DNA of 64,000 nucleotides from Sepioteuthis lessoniana (GCA_963585895.1 CAUZXS010005798.1:72501-136500), one strand, 5' to 3'; numbered from the stretch's first letter, positions 20,996-33,434 are shown. Numbers and translations are program-made. The notes: a model not told the origin generated them from the letters alone.

Positions 20996-21424
20996 ATGAG
21001 ACGAATCTACTTCAGTGTTTTTTATGAGTGTACTAATCTTGCAAACAAAAAAGAGTTAAATATTTAACGAGTGTCTCGTTTCAGTTTGAGATGACTGTAA
21101 AATTTGCTAACATCTCCATACATACATATGTATATAAATTCATGAATTTGTTTTCTCTCAATCTGAACAGCTGTATTTATTTCTTACCAAGATTCAAAAT
21201 CTGCCATTGTCCTAAGACATAGATACGTCTGGCATAAGAACAACATAAGTGAGTATTAATCTCTTACGTTTTCAGTACAGAACTAAACCATTTTATTAAT
21301 TGTCTCTAACGCTGCGGTTTTAAGGTATCGTTTTCAAATACTCGGCTTGGGAATCCATGAGATTCGAACTCACTTCCATATTAATGGTCTTAGGGATGGT
21401 GGTATAAATTGCATACCCGGTTTC

Positions 21425-21690
21425 GGTTTCTTGGATTAATGGCATATCAACTTCTATGGGTTATTCAATGCCAAAGGAAACTTCGTAGAAGAACAGCAGT
21501 GGGATTACTTAACACATAGCTATGGGGATGAGGTTTCGTTTGGTTTTCGTTTGATTTTATGGCACTTCAAACATTGTTGGTTATCAGTTCCAAATCCATT
21601 TTTATAAATATAAATAGTTCCATTTTAAACAATTCAGTTTACCATAACTACCGAGTTTAAATGTATATTTCTATTTTATTTGATGAGATA
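21425..21690 (-). mobile_element. SINE-C tail fragment followed by Rep-D tail
   Basis: GGATTAATGGCATATCAACT, TTATTCAATGCCAAAGG and ACACATAGCTATGGGG match SINE-C; from 21540 TTTTATGGCACTTCAAACAT and AACAATTCAGTTTACCATAA match Rep-D. Confidence 0.5.
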
Positions 21691-21957
21691 CGCCTACTTG
21701 GAAATAAGAGAGACAATTTTTTAAACTCACTTTTTGTCAAAAAGTGAGAGTTACAGCTCAGCGGCGTAAAGATCAAAATAGGAAGGAGGTCCTGTAAACA
21801 GAACCTTGCACCAGATTTGGATATCACTAGGACATTTAGAGGGTCTAAGTGAGAAAAGCTGACAGTGGACTTAGACTGACCACCGAAAGATAGAGGCTAG
21901 ATTCCAAAACATTCTGCTTCGTATTTACGGGGAATAGAACATAGAAATAACAATTCT

Positions 21958-22061
21958 TTTTTTAACAGTAAATTGTTTTTCTGACTAAATATATTATTAT
22001 ATATTTAATCAGAAATATATGATAATATATTTAGTCAGAAAAACAATCAACTGTTAAAAAA
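21958..22061. repeat. Hairpin with 40-bp stem
   Basis: Arms 21958-21997 and 22022-22061 are complementary with two mismatches; loop 24 bases. Perfect central block CTGACTAAATATATTAT / ATAATATATTTAGTCAG. Confidence 0.85.
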
Positions 22062-22069
22062 AATAAATT

Positions 22070-23148
22070 AAAAAAATAAATAAATTTTGTTATTTCAATA
22101 TATTATTATTATATTATTTAACTCCGTTTGTCGTTGTTTGAATTTTTTATTTTTTTTATTATTATCAAATAATCAGCCTGTCTGCTTATTTCGGCTTTCG
22201 GCGTAAACAGTGGATTCAGTTGTCTGGATCGAAAAACTCACAACGCGGGCAGACGACTGGTTCGGATGAGATTTGAATTCCTACCAGGGAAGATCAGACG
22301 TTGTTGGTCGAGTGAACAGCTGGGTGACAATTGAAGTAATAACAGTTTAATGAGACATTATTGTCATTTATTGAATATACATACATTGGTATTGTTACTT
22401 TACTTCTACTGCACAACGTTTTAAATAAAAATTACTTGAATGTTACTTTATTGATAATAAGACCCTTGATTCTGATGTACAGCACTGTAATTTTAAATTT
22501 TTTTACTCATGTTCATTCATAGCTATGCTTAAAAATTATTATTAAAGGGTAAAAGGATGAACGATCACATTTTAAAATCCATGAGAATCTTCCTCGAAAT
22601 TTTGTTCATCATCTGTAGCCAGTGACGATTCTACAGTGGAACCAGAAGGCGCCATGGTTCCCTAGACTTTTGGCTGGCCCCTCAGTTGTCCCCTCAACTT
22701 TAGATAAGCTTCGGAAATCTATTAAACGGATCGGTCTCTGATTTTGATAAGATTTGATCTTCAGCACTTTTCCTCCATGAGTTTTCTTTTTTATTTAGCC
22801 TTTTTTTTTATTACGTTCATATCTGCCAAGATGTGGCAAAATAAGGACACAGACAGTAGCTGGTTAAAAAACAAAAAAACAAAGCAAATATATTTAAAAA
22901 AAAACAATATCCCCAGCTTGATATATAGATACATAGGCAGTCAGAGATTTATGGCCGACTGAAAAATATTGAGGTTTCAGTTTTGGAAATCTGTGAAGTA
23001 TGGAGTATGTCTTCATTAGTATTATTCCTAGGTTCATTCTAACCCGAAGTAGCCGTACCTGTTAAAGTCGACTGAATTTCGAACTTAGTAAATTCCCCTC
23101 ACAATACCGAATCTGTGTCACATTCTAGGTTTAAAGGAAATCGATATT

Positions 23149-23150
<2 letters not shown>
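22070..23150. other. AT-rich region, no recognised gene
   Basis: No family signature seen. The 72-residue frame at 22744-22962 begins with a hydrophobic stretch (MSFLFYLAFFFITFISA), but I see no gene context. Confidence 0.4.
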
Positions 23151-23200
<50 letters not shown>

Positions 23201-23209
23201 ATTATATAT

Positions 23210-23241
<32 letters not shown>
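23151..23241. repeat. (TA)n microsatellite
   Basis: Long TA run with short interruptions. Confidence 0.95.
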
Positions 23242-23242
<1 letters not shown>

Positions 23243-23326
23243 CATTATTAAATTTTAAAGTAGATAGATATTAATATAAATAATACATTATTAACTTCCA
23301 AAATAAATAGATATTCACATATATAT

Positions 23327-23530
23327 TATCTTCATCATCATCATCATCATCATCATGTCGTGGTGCTCGCACGGATTTCCCAGACTCTCTCCTACCATTT
23401 GTCTCTATCATCTATTGCTTCCAGCAGGTCTTCTAGACTACATTCTGTGTCCGTACATAACTGTGGTAGATAGGTTCTAGTTGGTCGTTCAACAATTGAA
23501 CATCCGTGTAAAGGGGTCCATCAATGGATC
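23327..23530 (-). pseudogene. RTE-like LINE 3' end, divergent subfamily
   Basis: CATCAT repeats then GTCGTGGTGCTCGCACGG, the complement of the family's 3' end, followed by decayed complement of the MNDREKW...-SPEDLPEA- region and GGTCCATCA. Differences from the other copies are numerous, so this is an older subfamily. Confidence 0.75.
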
Positions 23531-23624
23531 ACATAGTTCCGCTTAAAAATCATTCGGATTAGATAGAAATATTTGATGCCATATAACTATAAATTATTAT
23601 TAATAAGAATAAACAATTGATGAT

Positions 23625-24290
23625 TTGCCCAATCAGCTGGGGCTGCAGAATACACCAACTGCACCTCTGCAGAGCGTTAAAACCTTCCCAAATGAGACTC
23701 CTGGATATGACACTAAACAATCTGATGGTGAGGTTCCAGTGATGCTGGAGCTTTGAAGAATGCGGAGCACCCTTTCATTGCCATTGCTCCCAGATCCACT
23801 CTGGCCCAGAGTAGTTGAACCAGATAGGGCCCTATCTATGGGTTAAATAGAACTAACTGCATTCTTATGCTAAATGGAATTGTCTGAATTAGAACTGTTT
23901 GATTAAACTGAATAGCTTGAAATAGAAATGTGTTTGAAAATTAAACTGTACTTATATTTAAACTGTGTGCTAAACTGAATTGCTTGAAATAGAACTACTT
24001 TTAAAATTGCAACTTTACTTACACTAAACTGAATTGTTTAATAGAGAACTGTTTTAACATTTAACTGTGTAAACAAAATTTGTACTTATACTAAACTGAA
24101 TAAGCTTAATTAGAACTATTTGAATAAACTGAATGAAAAGCTTGAAATAGAAATGTCTTTAACAATTAAACTCTGCACTCATGCTGAATTAAATTGTTTG
24201 AAATAAAACTGAATTTGTATAAAAATGGATTTGGCGTTATATAACCAACAAAGTTTGATATGCCATAAAACCCAACCAACCAACCAATTG
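23625..24290 (+). mobile_element. Rep-D copy
   Basis: Head CCAATCAGCTGGGGCTGCAG, TACACCAACTGC, TATGACACTAAACAATCTGA, CTCTGGCCCAGAGTAG, expanded core and tail GGCGTTATATAACCAAC with AACCAACCAACC. Confidence 0.85.
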
Positions 24291-24654
24291 ATGTTTTAAC
24301 TGTTAACTAAGGATTATAATTATAACTAGTTACTTGAAGCCTTTTAATTACTTTAAAAAATTGTTTTATGGGAGGATATTTCCCCTAAAAGAAAGTTAGA
24401 CTCATTGAACGAAAGAAATAAAAGATACAGACTAGAAGAGGTCAGCAGTTGTAGTTTATCTTGCTTGCAGAATATTCGTTATTGCTGTTTAAAGAACGTT
24501 ACCTTTGATTATATATATTATATTCCCTTTTAGCCAAAGGTAATAAAACTATTGTTAATCTTTTCCGAATTCAATGTTGTTCATTAAAAAACTCAGTCAC
24601 AATACACAGGAATATTATTAAATAGAAATAATTGCTTGCAACTATATAATTATT
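24291..24654. other. AT-rich, nothing recognised
   Basis: No repeat family or open frame of note. Confidence 0.4.
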
Positions 24655-25130
24655 TTGCCCAATCGGCTGGGGGTGTAAAATACACCAAAGAAGTCTCCTG
24701 TATATGACACTAAACAATCTGATAGTAAGGTTCCAGTAATACTGGAGCTTAGGGGAATGCGGAGTATCCCTTCATTATCATCGCTCCTAGGTCCACTCTG
24801 GCCCGGAGAGGTAGCACCTGACAGGGCCCTATCTATTGGTTTAATAGAAACAATCTTATGCTAAACTGAACTGCTTGGAATAGAATTGTTTTTGACATTG
24901 AAACTGTTGTTTTTAATATAGAAACTGTACTTACGCTAAACTGAATTGTTTGAATTAGAACTGTTTGACTAATCTGAGTAGCTTGAAATAGAGATGTTTT
25001 TGACGATTAAACTGTGTACTCATGCTCAACTGAATTGTTTTAAATAGAACTGATTAGTTGTATAAAAATAGATTTGGCATTAAATAACCTACAAAGGTTG
25101 ATATGCCATAGAACCAAAACAAACAAGTAA
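24655..25130 (+). mobile_element. Rep-D copy
   Basis: Head GCCCAATCGGCTGGGGGTGT lacking about 30 bp, CTCTGGCCCGGAGAGG, core and hairpin tail GGCATTAAATAACCTACAAA with GGTTGATATGCC. Confidence 0.8.
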
Positions 25131-25640
25131 CCAACCATATAATTATTAGCAATAGATAGAAATACTTGAATCCATACAACTGGGTGTAAATTATTTTTAT
25201 CAGATAGGTACATTTGATATAACTGTGTAAAAAACCTTTTAAGAAACAACTGCACAAACAAATGCGAGCATGAATTAACAATGAACGTATTTCCCTAACC
25301 TAGAGATATAAAATAACCCGGCACAGATTGACATGCCATTAAAATTACTCAATAACAATTGGATTTCTGCATTAATTAAGGAGGAGATTCATTATTAAAT
25401 AAATAATCCAAACCAACTTATTATAACAATGAATGCATTTAACCAACTCAGGCAGACGGCACTAGGTCAGTTTTTTTTATTAAAACAAGGTTGTTTTTTG
25501 AGGCAGTCGTTTATTTATAAGAAATTTTGGTACTAGTAGCTTCCAAAAATTGGAGAAAGCGGCATCGAAAGAGATGAAAAGAGAACTATGCCATTTCAAT
25601 TTTAAATGAATAAACCTGAGCCGTATTTAGCTTAGTCCTT
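25131..25640. other. AT-rich region with one variant hairpin tail
   Basis: AAAATAACCCGGCACAGATT then GACATGCCATTAAAATTACT near 25312-25357 is another variant of the shared tail. Nothing else recognised. Confidence 0.4.
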
Positions 25641-25644
25641 AGTC

Positions 25645-25882
25645 AAGGGTGACCCGAAGGCTCCCTTTTCAATAGCTGCAGCACCAAGGTGTTGGGGAGA
25701 ACGCTACTCCATTCCCTGGATTGCTCTACTTTACTCTTTATCCGTACCTTATAATGCTGAGTGTTAAACAAGGCTGCATCAAGTACCATTGCTTTTAGTC
25801 TTTGGTATGACTCGACCAGGGATTGAACCCTGGCCTCCCGAACCATTGGTGAACACTCAATCGATTAGACCAATAGCCCGGT
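25645..25882 (-). mobile_element. SINE-B copy
   Basis: Minus strand: tRNA-like head with GTTCACCAATGG and B box GGGTTCAATCCCTGG, then ATGGTACTTGATGCAGCC, AATCCAGGGAATGGAGTAGC and GAAAAGGGAGCCTTCGGGTC. It abuts the 5' end of the long LINE copy. Confidence 0.85.
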
Positions 25883-25885
25883 TTA

Positions 25886-27613
25886 AATATGTACTAATTG
25901 GATTGAGGCTAACTAGTGGCTGACTTTGCCTGGCAAACAATAAACTAAGTGAATAGAAGGAAGAGCACAGTCAAAGCAAAACTGAAAGCTGCAAACCAAC
26001 AGGAAAGAATAACACTGTGGAAACAGCATTAGGAAAACCTACAAGTAACGCCTGAACCAATCACCAGAATTATTAGTAAGCAATTGGACATTGAACTAGG
26101 ACCGTTCACTCAAGAAGAACTCGACACGGTTCTTAGAAAAATTAAAACTAGGAAAGCTGCAGGGCTGGTCGAGATTCCCTCTGAAGTATGGAAGACCAGA
26201 CAATTCGACGACATACTGCTCCGACACTACAACACAGTCTATAATCAAAATCCGATAGACAAATGTATGAAGGGATGCATCCTCCCCTTCCCTAAAAAGG
26301 GTGACCTCGGATAAGCTAAGAACTACCGAGGTATAACACTTACATCCATAGCAACCAAAATTTACCATGCCCTACTACGAAACCGCATAGAACCCAAAAT
26401 CGACAACATCCTTAGGAAAAACCAAAATGGCTTCCGAAGAAATAGATCCATGGCCTCACAAATATTGACTATCCGTAGAATCCTTGAAGGCGTACGGGCA
26501 AAAAACCTACAAGCGACATTACTATTTGTCGACTTTACCAAGGCCTTCAATTCCATTCACAGAGGAAAGATGGAACAAATCCTACAAGCATACGGCCTAC
26601 CTAAAGAAACCGTAGCAGCAATAACGATTCTCTAAGAAACACCAAAGTGAAAGTACGTTCACCAGATGGAGACACAGAATACTTCGACATTGTAGCAGGA
26701 GTACAACAAGGAGACACGCTATCTCCATACCTCTTTATCTTCTGTCTAGATTACGTGCTTAAAATATCGATTGATAAAATCAGAGAAAACGGCTTCAAGT
26801 TGACAAAGCAAAGAAGCAGAAGGAACCCCGCAAAAACAATTACCGACGCCGACTACGCCGATGACATAGCGATACTGGCAAATACACCCAACCAAGCCGA
26901 AACACTACTGCATAGTTTAGAACGAGTCACCGCAGGCATTGGCATCCATGTCAATGCACACAAAACGGAATATATGTGCTATAATCAAACAGGCGACATC
27001 TCTACACTAGACGGAATCCCTCTGAAACTAGTAGAAAAATTCACCTACCTAGGAAACAGCGTCGCATCAACCAAAATGGACATCGACACGCGGCTAACGA
27101 AGGCATGGACAGCTATCGATAGACTATCGATCATATGGAAATCAGACCTGGCCGATAAAATGAAAAGCAGTTTCTTCCAGGCAGCGGTCATGTCGATACT
27201 GCTATATAGATGCACTACTTGGACGCTAACAAAACGGCTGGAGAAAAAGCTAGACGGCAATTACACAAGAATGCTACAAGCAATATTGAACAAGTCCAGG
27301 GGGCAACAACCAACAAGGCACCAACTATACGGCCACCTGCCGCCCATCACGAAAACTATCCAAGTTAGACGAACCAGACATGCAGGACACTGTTGGAGAA
27401 GCAGGGACGAGCTCATAAGTGATGTACTCGTATGGACCTCTACATATGGCCGAGCAAAAGCAGGACGACCAGCTCGAACATACATTCAGCAGCTATGTGA
27501 GGATACGGTATGTAGCCCTGAAGTCCTGCCAGAGGCGATGAACGATAGGGAAAAGTGACGAGAGAGGGTCAGGGATATCCGTACTAGCGGCACGACATGA
27601 TGATGATGATGAG
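25886..27613 (+). pseudogene. RTE-like LINE with reverse transcriptase domain, dead
   Basis: The longest LINE copy here. The 5' part (about 25890-26083) gives KAKLKAANQQERITLW and a TPEPITRII-like linker. Then come the RT N-terminal part (FTQEELDTVLRKIKTRKAAG, GCILPFPKKGDLG), FVDFTKAFNSIHRGK (motif A, Asp at 26531-26533), GVQQGDTLSPYLF (motif B) and YADD (26854-26865, catalytic motif). The C-terminal region follows (SFFQAAV, RLEKKLDGNY, HLPPITKTI, RPARTYIQQLCED, MNDREK) and the (TGA)n tail. Breaks seen: a TAA at 26312-26314 where a lysine codon is expected, and a one-base loss near 26633 that shifts the frame before 26647. The apurinic endonuclease domain is missing, so the copy is 5'-truncated as well as mutated. 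Confidence 0.9.
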
Positions 27614-27769
27614 TGGCTGACACTATTTGTGAATTGACCACTGGAACCAGCGTTCAAGGATCAAAATCAGATGAATGACTTAAATTTTAAATGCTGACTT
27701 TTAAGGCAAGCACATTCATTTCAATTGGAAAATTAGAACATTATCTTACTACTCAATTTCTTCCACGCT

Positions 27770-28115
27770 GTGTTGGCAAGGCTTAGAATACGCTGTGTAC
27801 CCTCTGCAGAGGAGTAAGGCCCATTCACCCCCAAAAAATGACTACACTAAGTTTAACACGAAACAGCATCTGATGATGAGGTTCCAGTTCTAGATATCTA
27901 AAGTGTATGGAGTACCCCTTTATTGCCATTATACTCACGTGGATGCGAGCTCTGTGTGCTAGTACCATCTAACTACGGATCAAATTGATCTTTTGAAAAA
28001 AGCTTGTCATTCTTAAGAGAAAACTACACAATAAATGTACAATTAACGCAATTCCGTAAACGGTGGGAATTAATTAACCCAAGACGGGTTTTAAATGCAG
28101 TTAAAATCAATCAAT
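27770..28115 (+). mobile_element. Diverged Rep-D copy with variant tail
   Basis: TAGAATACGCTGTGTACCC, CTCTGCAGAGGAGTAAGG and CATCTGATGATGAGGTTCC match the head; the end is TTAACCCAAGACGGGTTTTA plus AATCAATCAATTACTC, a tail with a different but still complementary stem. Confidence 0.6.
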
Positions 28116-28189
28116 TACTCACTTACTTTAACCAGTTCTTTTCGAAGACATTAGGTTTATAAATCCCCAAAATTCACTTTGACTACTCT

Positions 28190-28460
28190 GCCAAGGACAC
28201 ATGGCGCAGAGGATGAGGCTTTTGGTGTGCTTCTGAGTGAAATCATATGGGGTTACAGGTTCAACCCCAACAACAGGTAAAACTAACAATGAATACTTAA
28301 GATTTAACACATGTCTCCAGTCTTGGTTAACAGAATTGGAATATTCTAGTCAAGTGGTTTGAGATTCTGTGTGAACTCCTGAGATCGATTTGAAGAAGGC
28401 CGAAGGAGATATCGGCCGAAATGTAAGTGATTATATCAATAAAAAGGAGGTTAATAGATC
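28190..28460 (+). mobile_element. SINE-I, tRNA-derived
   Basis: A box TGGCGCAGAGG (about 28202) and B box GGTTCAACCCC (about 28258) are near-perfect pol III promoter elements. The body continues to AGAAGGCCGAAGGAGATATC followed by GGCCGAAATGTAAGTG, a dyad, and ends in AATAAAAAGGAGG. Only one copy is in the window. Confidence 0.6.
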
Positions 28461-28597
28461 GAATATTCTAAGTAATATTAATTATCAAGTTCCACCTAAA
28501 AAAAACTTTGGTGAATAATTCTATTTCAGTTTTGCCTATACTAAGTTTCGCTAGGAAAATATCTTTGACTTAAAATAAATTTAAAATCATGAAAGGT

Positions 28598-29420
28598 TGG
28601 TTGGTTGATTGGTTGTGTTTTATGGCATAAAAGCCCTTGTAGGTTATTTAACGCCAAATCCATTTTTATACAAAAATTCAGCTCTATTTCAAACAATTCA
28701 GTTTATTATGAGTGCAGAGTTTAATGGTCAAAATATTTCTATATCAAGCTATTCACTTCATTCAAAAAGTTCTAATTCAGCTAATTCAGTTTAGTATAAG
28801 TATAGATTTTCTTTACCCTCAGTTAAATGTCAAAACAGTTCTATATTAAACAAATCAGTTTAGCGTAAGTACAGTTTGAATGTCAAAAACAGTTCTGTTT
28901 CAAACAATACAATTTAGCATAAGTATACAGTTTACACGTCAAAAACATTTCTATTTCAAGCTATTCACTTCATTCAAAAAATTCTAATTCAGCTAATTCA
29001 GTTTAGTATGAGTATAGATTTTCTTTACCCTCAGTTAAATGTCAAAACAGTTCTATATTAAACAAATCAGTTTAGCGCAAGTACAATTTCAATGTCAAAA
29101 GCCGTTCTGTTTCAAACAATTCAATTTAGCATAAGTATACAGTTTACACGTCAAAAACATTTCTATTTCAAGCTATTCAGTTTAGCATAAATAAGCCATT
29201 TAGTTCTATTTAACCCATAGCTAGGATCCTATCAGGTGCTACCATTCCGGGACAGTGGACCTGGGAGCAATGATAATGAAGGGGTGCTCTGTATTCCCCA
29301 AAGCCCCAGCATCACTGGAACCCCACCATCAGATTGTTTAGTGTCATATCAAGGACACTCGTTGGATGGGGAGAAGCAGTCGGTGTATTCTACAGCCCCA
29401 GCCGACTAGGCAAAATCATG
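28598..29420 (-). mobile_element. Rep-D copy with a 212-bp internal tandem duplication
   Basis: Tail TTGGTTGATTGGTTGTGTTT and GGCATAAAAGCCCTTGTAGG at the left, core, GGTGCTACCATTCCGG and head complement at 29385-29410. Within the core CAAGCTATTCA recurs at 28745, 28957 and 29169, exactly 212 bp apart. Confidence 0.85.
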
Positions 29421-29639
29421 AAAAGGTTTTTAGAAATAGCATCTTTGAACCTTATTGCATTCATTTTGGATAAAATTTATTACACAGAATCTTTGGCTTT
29501 TCTATGGTCTTTTAAAGAAATTAAAACAACATGTTAGATTCTTCCGAATGGATGCATTTGAGATCTGGTTCTATTGCTGTTTAAATATGTATTTCAACTG
29601 AATTATCTAAAGACAATGCTTACAAATGTTTTTGACAAA

Positions 29640-30890
29640 CTGGTACTTCCTTAAACATACAGGGAGATTTGAATGGACAGATATGACCAGACATATACAA
29701 AGAGACATGCATGAACTGATAAGAAGAGGTAGGTATGAACAGATATGCACATACTGAGTGATATGAACAGAAATGAAAAGAGAAACAGGTGTGAACTGGT
29801 TGGAACAGAGAAACATATATGAACAGATAAAGAACAGACATACAGACATATAGAGACAGGTATGAACAGACAGTAACAGACATACAGACAGATAGGAACT
29901 GATATGCACTGACAGATATGAACAGACATGAAAATAGAGACAATTGTGAACAGACAGGAACAGAGAGATATATATGAACTGATTAAGAACGGACATACAG
30001 ACAGATAGAGACGGGTATGAATTGACATACAGACAGATAGGAGCTGATATGCGCAGACAGGTGTGAACAGGCATGAAAATTGAGACAAATGTGAACAGAC
30101 AGGAACAGAGAGACATATATGAACTGATAAAGAACGGACATACGGACAGATAGGAACTGATATGCGCAGACAGACAGATATGAAGAGACATAAAAAGTCA
30201 GACAGATGGGAACAGACAGACATATATAAACAAATAGGAAGAGACAGATATAAAGATATACACGTAGACAGACAGATATAAAGTCAGACATAAACAGATA
30301 GGCATATTTGAACATATAAAAACAAACAGATAATAGCAGGTAGAAACAGACAGACACATTGAAACAGAACCGGACAGATATAGGCAGTTATGAACAGATA
30401 TGAACAGACAGATATATACAAAGACAGATATTAACAGATATGAAGAGAAATACAGATATGAATTGACAGACAGAAAATAAACAGATATGAACAGAAGTAT
30501 TAATATGAACAGACAGACAGGCAGATATAGACAGACGAAGAGATAGGTTGGTAGATAGTGACAGAAATACGAATATGAACGGACAGGCTGGCAGATATTC
30601 GTGAAAGATATATATGAATAAACCAACAGCTAGGCAGGTAGATATTCGCAGAAGTATGCCTACAAGTAGACAGACCTACAGGCAAGCAGATATTCACAAA
30701 AAGGCAGATATGGACAGACACACAGGTTGGTAGATATTCACAGAAAGACAGATACGGACAGACAGGCAGGTAGATATTCATAAAAAGACAGATATGGACA
30801 GACAGGCACAGGCAATCAGATATTCATCGAAAGACAGAGACGGACGGAAAGGTAGGTAAATATTCACAGGACAGACAGACAGATATGAGC
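29640..30890. repeat. Minisatellite of GACAGATATGAACA-type units, about 1.25 kb
   Basis: Plus strand lacks long T runs and cycles through GAACAGACAG, ACAGATATG and GAACTGATA words. GGAACAGAG recurs at 29802, 29957 and 30102, so a higher-order period of roughly 145-155 bp exists at the left. Cysteine/serine/tyrosine-rich frames of up to 194 residues on the minus strand (YLSVCMSV...) are products of this repeat, not genes. Confidence 0.9.
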
Positions 30891-30904
30891 AGATTTTATA
30901 TAAT

Positions 30905-31375
30905 GCCTGGGCCTTGCGATTTCAAAACCTGGATATTTATCTACCTTTTCAGCTCCGAATTTTTGTTATTGTTTTGTGTTAATGTGTTAAAGTTCTGTGG
31001 CCTTTTGCCAGACGGTGTTGTTGTCCGGGGCTAAATAATTTATACATAGACAGTGAAGCCCAATACACAGCGAGTCGCGTGTGGCTCGTAATACGCGCCG
31101 ATATTCCAAGTGGCGCAATTGGCGGCCGATTGATTCAATTCTCACACACAGCAATGAGACGAAGCGAACGAAAATGACGGTTATAAACAGAGAGATTTAT
31201 TTGACAAATATCGCCGAGGCTAAACTCGTTATGAACGAGGCTATATCAAATAGAAGCATATTACGAACGTTTTACAGTTATTTATGGAAAATCAATGCCA
31301 GGGAGATAGCCGAACCTTGTTGAAATGATTCGAGTTGTGTGACGGTAGGGGTTTAACTGGGGGCAGCAAAAAATG
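30905..31375. other. Unclassified GC-richer segment between minisatellite and polypurine tract
   Basis: GGCGCAATTGGCGGCC, GCTCGTAATACGCGCCG and ACTCGTTATGAACGAG (short dyad at about 31225) are unlike the flanks. An 80-codon frame at 31081-31323 (...MTVINREIYLTNIAEAKLVM...) starts on GTG, not ATG, within this segment. It could be an exon or an unknown element's remnant; no domain recognised. Confidence 0.3.
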
Positions 31376-32795
31376 GTTGGAGGAGGGGGTATACGAAAGA
31401 AGAAAGAAGAAGGAGGCGAGTAAGAAGGAGTGAGATGAAGGGTGCAAGTATGAGAAGAAGGTGGGGAGAGTGACGTAAGAGGCGGAGGAGAAGAAGGAGG
31501 AGCAAACAGGATTAGAGAAAGAGAGATAGTCAGAGTTGCAGGTGGTTGTAGAGAAAGGAGGGACGGAGGTCTGAGTAAAAGATGAAGCAGAGAAAGATGC
31601 AAATGAAAGAGGGAGGCAGATATGGTTAGGAGAAGGAATGTGCATAAAAGAGAGGGGGATAGGATTTGAGTGAAGAAGGAGAGTAGCGGGTAGAGGAGAG
31701 ACGTAGTTGTGAGCCAGAAATGAAGAGGAGCAAGATGTAAATAAAAGGGGAAGGCAAAGATTGGGAGGAGAAGAAATAGGCAAGGAAGAGAAGGGATAGG
31801 CTACGACAAAAGAGGAAGAAGCCAAAGTTGCAAGTAGAAAAGAGAGAGAGAGAGAGGGTTGTTATATAGTAGGAGAGGAAGGAAAGAAAGACTTAATGCA
31901 AAAGAGATGAGGTATGAGTGGCGGGTTAGGAGGAGGGGAAAATGAAGAGAGAGAATTTACAATAAAGGAGGAAGGAGCGAGGTTGTGGGTAGGAGCGAAG
32001 GAAGAGAAAGGCAAGATGTAAAAGAAGGTTGGAAGGAAAGGGAGGAGTCTTTAAAAAGATAGAAGAAAGAGGGGGGAGTTGTAAGAAAGGAGAAAAAAGC
32101 AAAGGTAAAAGGGGAGGAATAATTTGTGGGAGGTTACTGATGGTGTAAGAGTGAGGAGTACAGTTTTTCAAGAAGAGAGTTCGTGGCAATTAAATAAGGA
32201 GGGAGAAAATAGGAAGGGGTTACCCTAACAGTTGCAATGTTCGGGAGGATAAAGAAAAGAAATATGTGAAGAAAGAACAGCGAAGAAGAAAAAGAAAAAT
32301 AGGGGAAAGAAGAAAAAGAATAAGAAGAAGATTTGGATAAAAATATGACAGGTGAAAAGAAAAAACAACCTACGTATGCATCTCTGGAGAAGGGGGGGGG
32401 CAAATGCAAAGAGACAAGAAATGAGAAAGGATAGAAGGAATCTTTAAAAGAAAGAAAGAAAGAAAGACACAAAAAAAGAAATATTCATAAAGAAAGAAAG
32501 AAAAAAAGGAAAAGAAAAGAAGATTAAAAAGAAAGAAAGAAAAAAAAAGGAAAATAAAAGAAGATTAAAAAGAAAGAAAGAAAGAAAAAAAAGGAAAATA
32601 AAAGAAGATTAAAAAGTAAGAAAGAAAGAAAAAAAAGAAAATTAAAGAAGATTAAAAAGAAAGAAATAAAGAAAAAAAAGGAAAATAAAAGAAAATTAAA
32701 AAGAAAGAAAGAAAGAAAAAAAAGGAAAATAAAAGAAGATTAAAAAGAAAGAAAGGAAAAAAAAGGAAAATAAAAGAAGATTAAAAAGAAAGAAA
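31376..32795. repeat. Polypurine tract, GGAGGA-rich then (GAAA)n minisatellite
   Basis: About 1.4 kb almost wholly A and G on the plus strand. 31376-32450 is irregular GGAG/AGAAG; 32450-32795 repeats a unit of about 45-50 bp built from GAAAGAAAG and AGAAGATTAAAAA. Proline/serine/leucine-rich minus-strand frames are shadows of it. Confidence 0.9.
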
Positions 32796-32796
32796 G

Positions 32797-33434
32797 ATGT
32801 GCTATAACCAAACGGGGGACATCTCCACTCTAGAAGGAACCCCTCTTAAACTAGTAGACAAATTCACGTACCTAGGAAGCAGCGTCGAATCAACCGAAAA
32901 GGACATCGAAACGAGGTTAACGAAAGCATGGACAGCTATCAATAGGCTATCGACTATATGGAAATCAGACCTAACCGATAAAATGAAACGCAGTTTCTTC
33001 CAGGCAGCGGTCACATCGATACTGCTATATGGATGCACTACATGGACGCTAACAAAACGGCTCGAGAAGAAACTAGATGGCAATTACACAAGAATGCTGC
33101 GTGCAATCCTCAACAAGTCCTGGCAGCGGCACCCCACGAGACACCAACTGTACGGCCACCTGCCCCCTATCACGAAATCTATTCAAGTTAGGCGAGCCAG
33201 ACATGCTGGACATTGCTGGAGAAGCAGAGATGAACTCATAAGAGATGTACTCTTATGGATCCCCACACACGGCCGCACAAAAGCAGGACGACAGCTCGAA
33301 CGTACATTCAGCAGCTGTGTGAGGATACAGGATGTTGTCCTGAAGACCTGCCTAGGGCGATGAACGATAGGGAGGAGTGGCGAGAGAGGGTCAGGGATAT
33401 CCGTGCTGCCAGCACGATATGATGATGATGATGA
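32797..33434 (+). pseudogene. Young RTE-like LINE insertion in (GAAA)n
   Basis: A 5'-truncated copy starting at the MCYNQTGD region just after the YADD motif and ending in (TGA)n. The frame 32797-33363 (188 residues) covers KFTYLGSSVEST, TRLTKAWTAINRLSTIWKSD, SFFQAAVTSILLYGCTTWTL and the C-terminal part, then one missing base near 33291 (GACGACAGCTC, expected GACGACCAGCTC) shifts the frame. Both flanks read AAAAAGAAAGAAAG (32783-32796 and from 33434), which fits a 14-bp target duplication, although the host sequence is itself repetitive. It is less damaged than the other copies. Confidence 0.9.

Noticed and set aside
26084-27558. Functional reverse transcriptase gene
   Set aside because: A stop at 26312 and a frameshift near 26633 interrupt the RT domain and the endonuclease is missing.
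29607-30626. Long Cys/Ser/Tyr-rich minus-strand frames (up to 194 residues)
   Set aside because: Several overlapping frames exist at once and all are translations of the GACAGATATG minisatellite.
31282-32472. Pro/Ser-rich minus-strand frames up to 177 residues
   Set aside because: Complement of the polypurine tract; no domain and overlapping alternatives.
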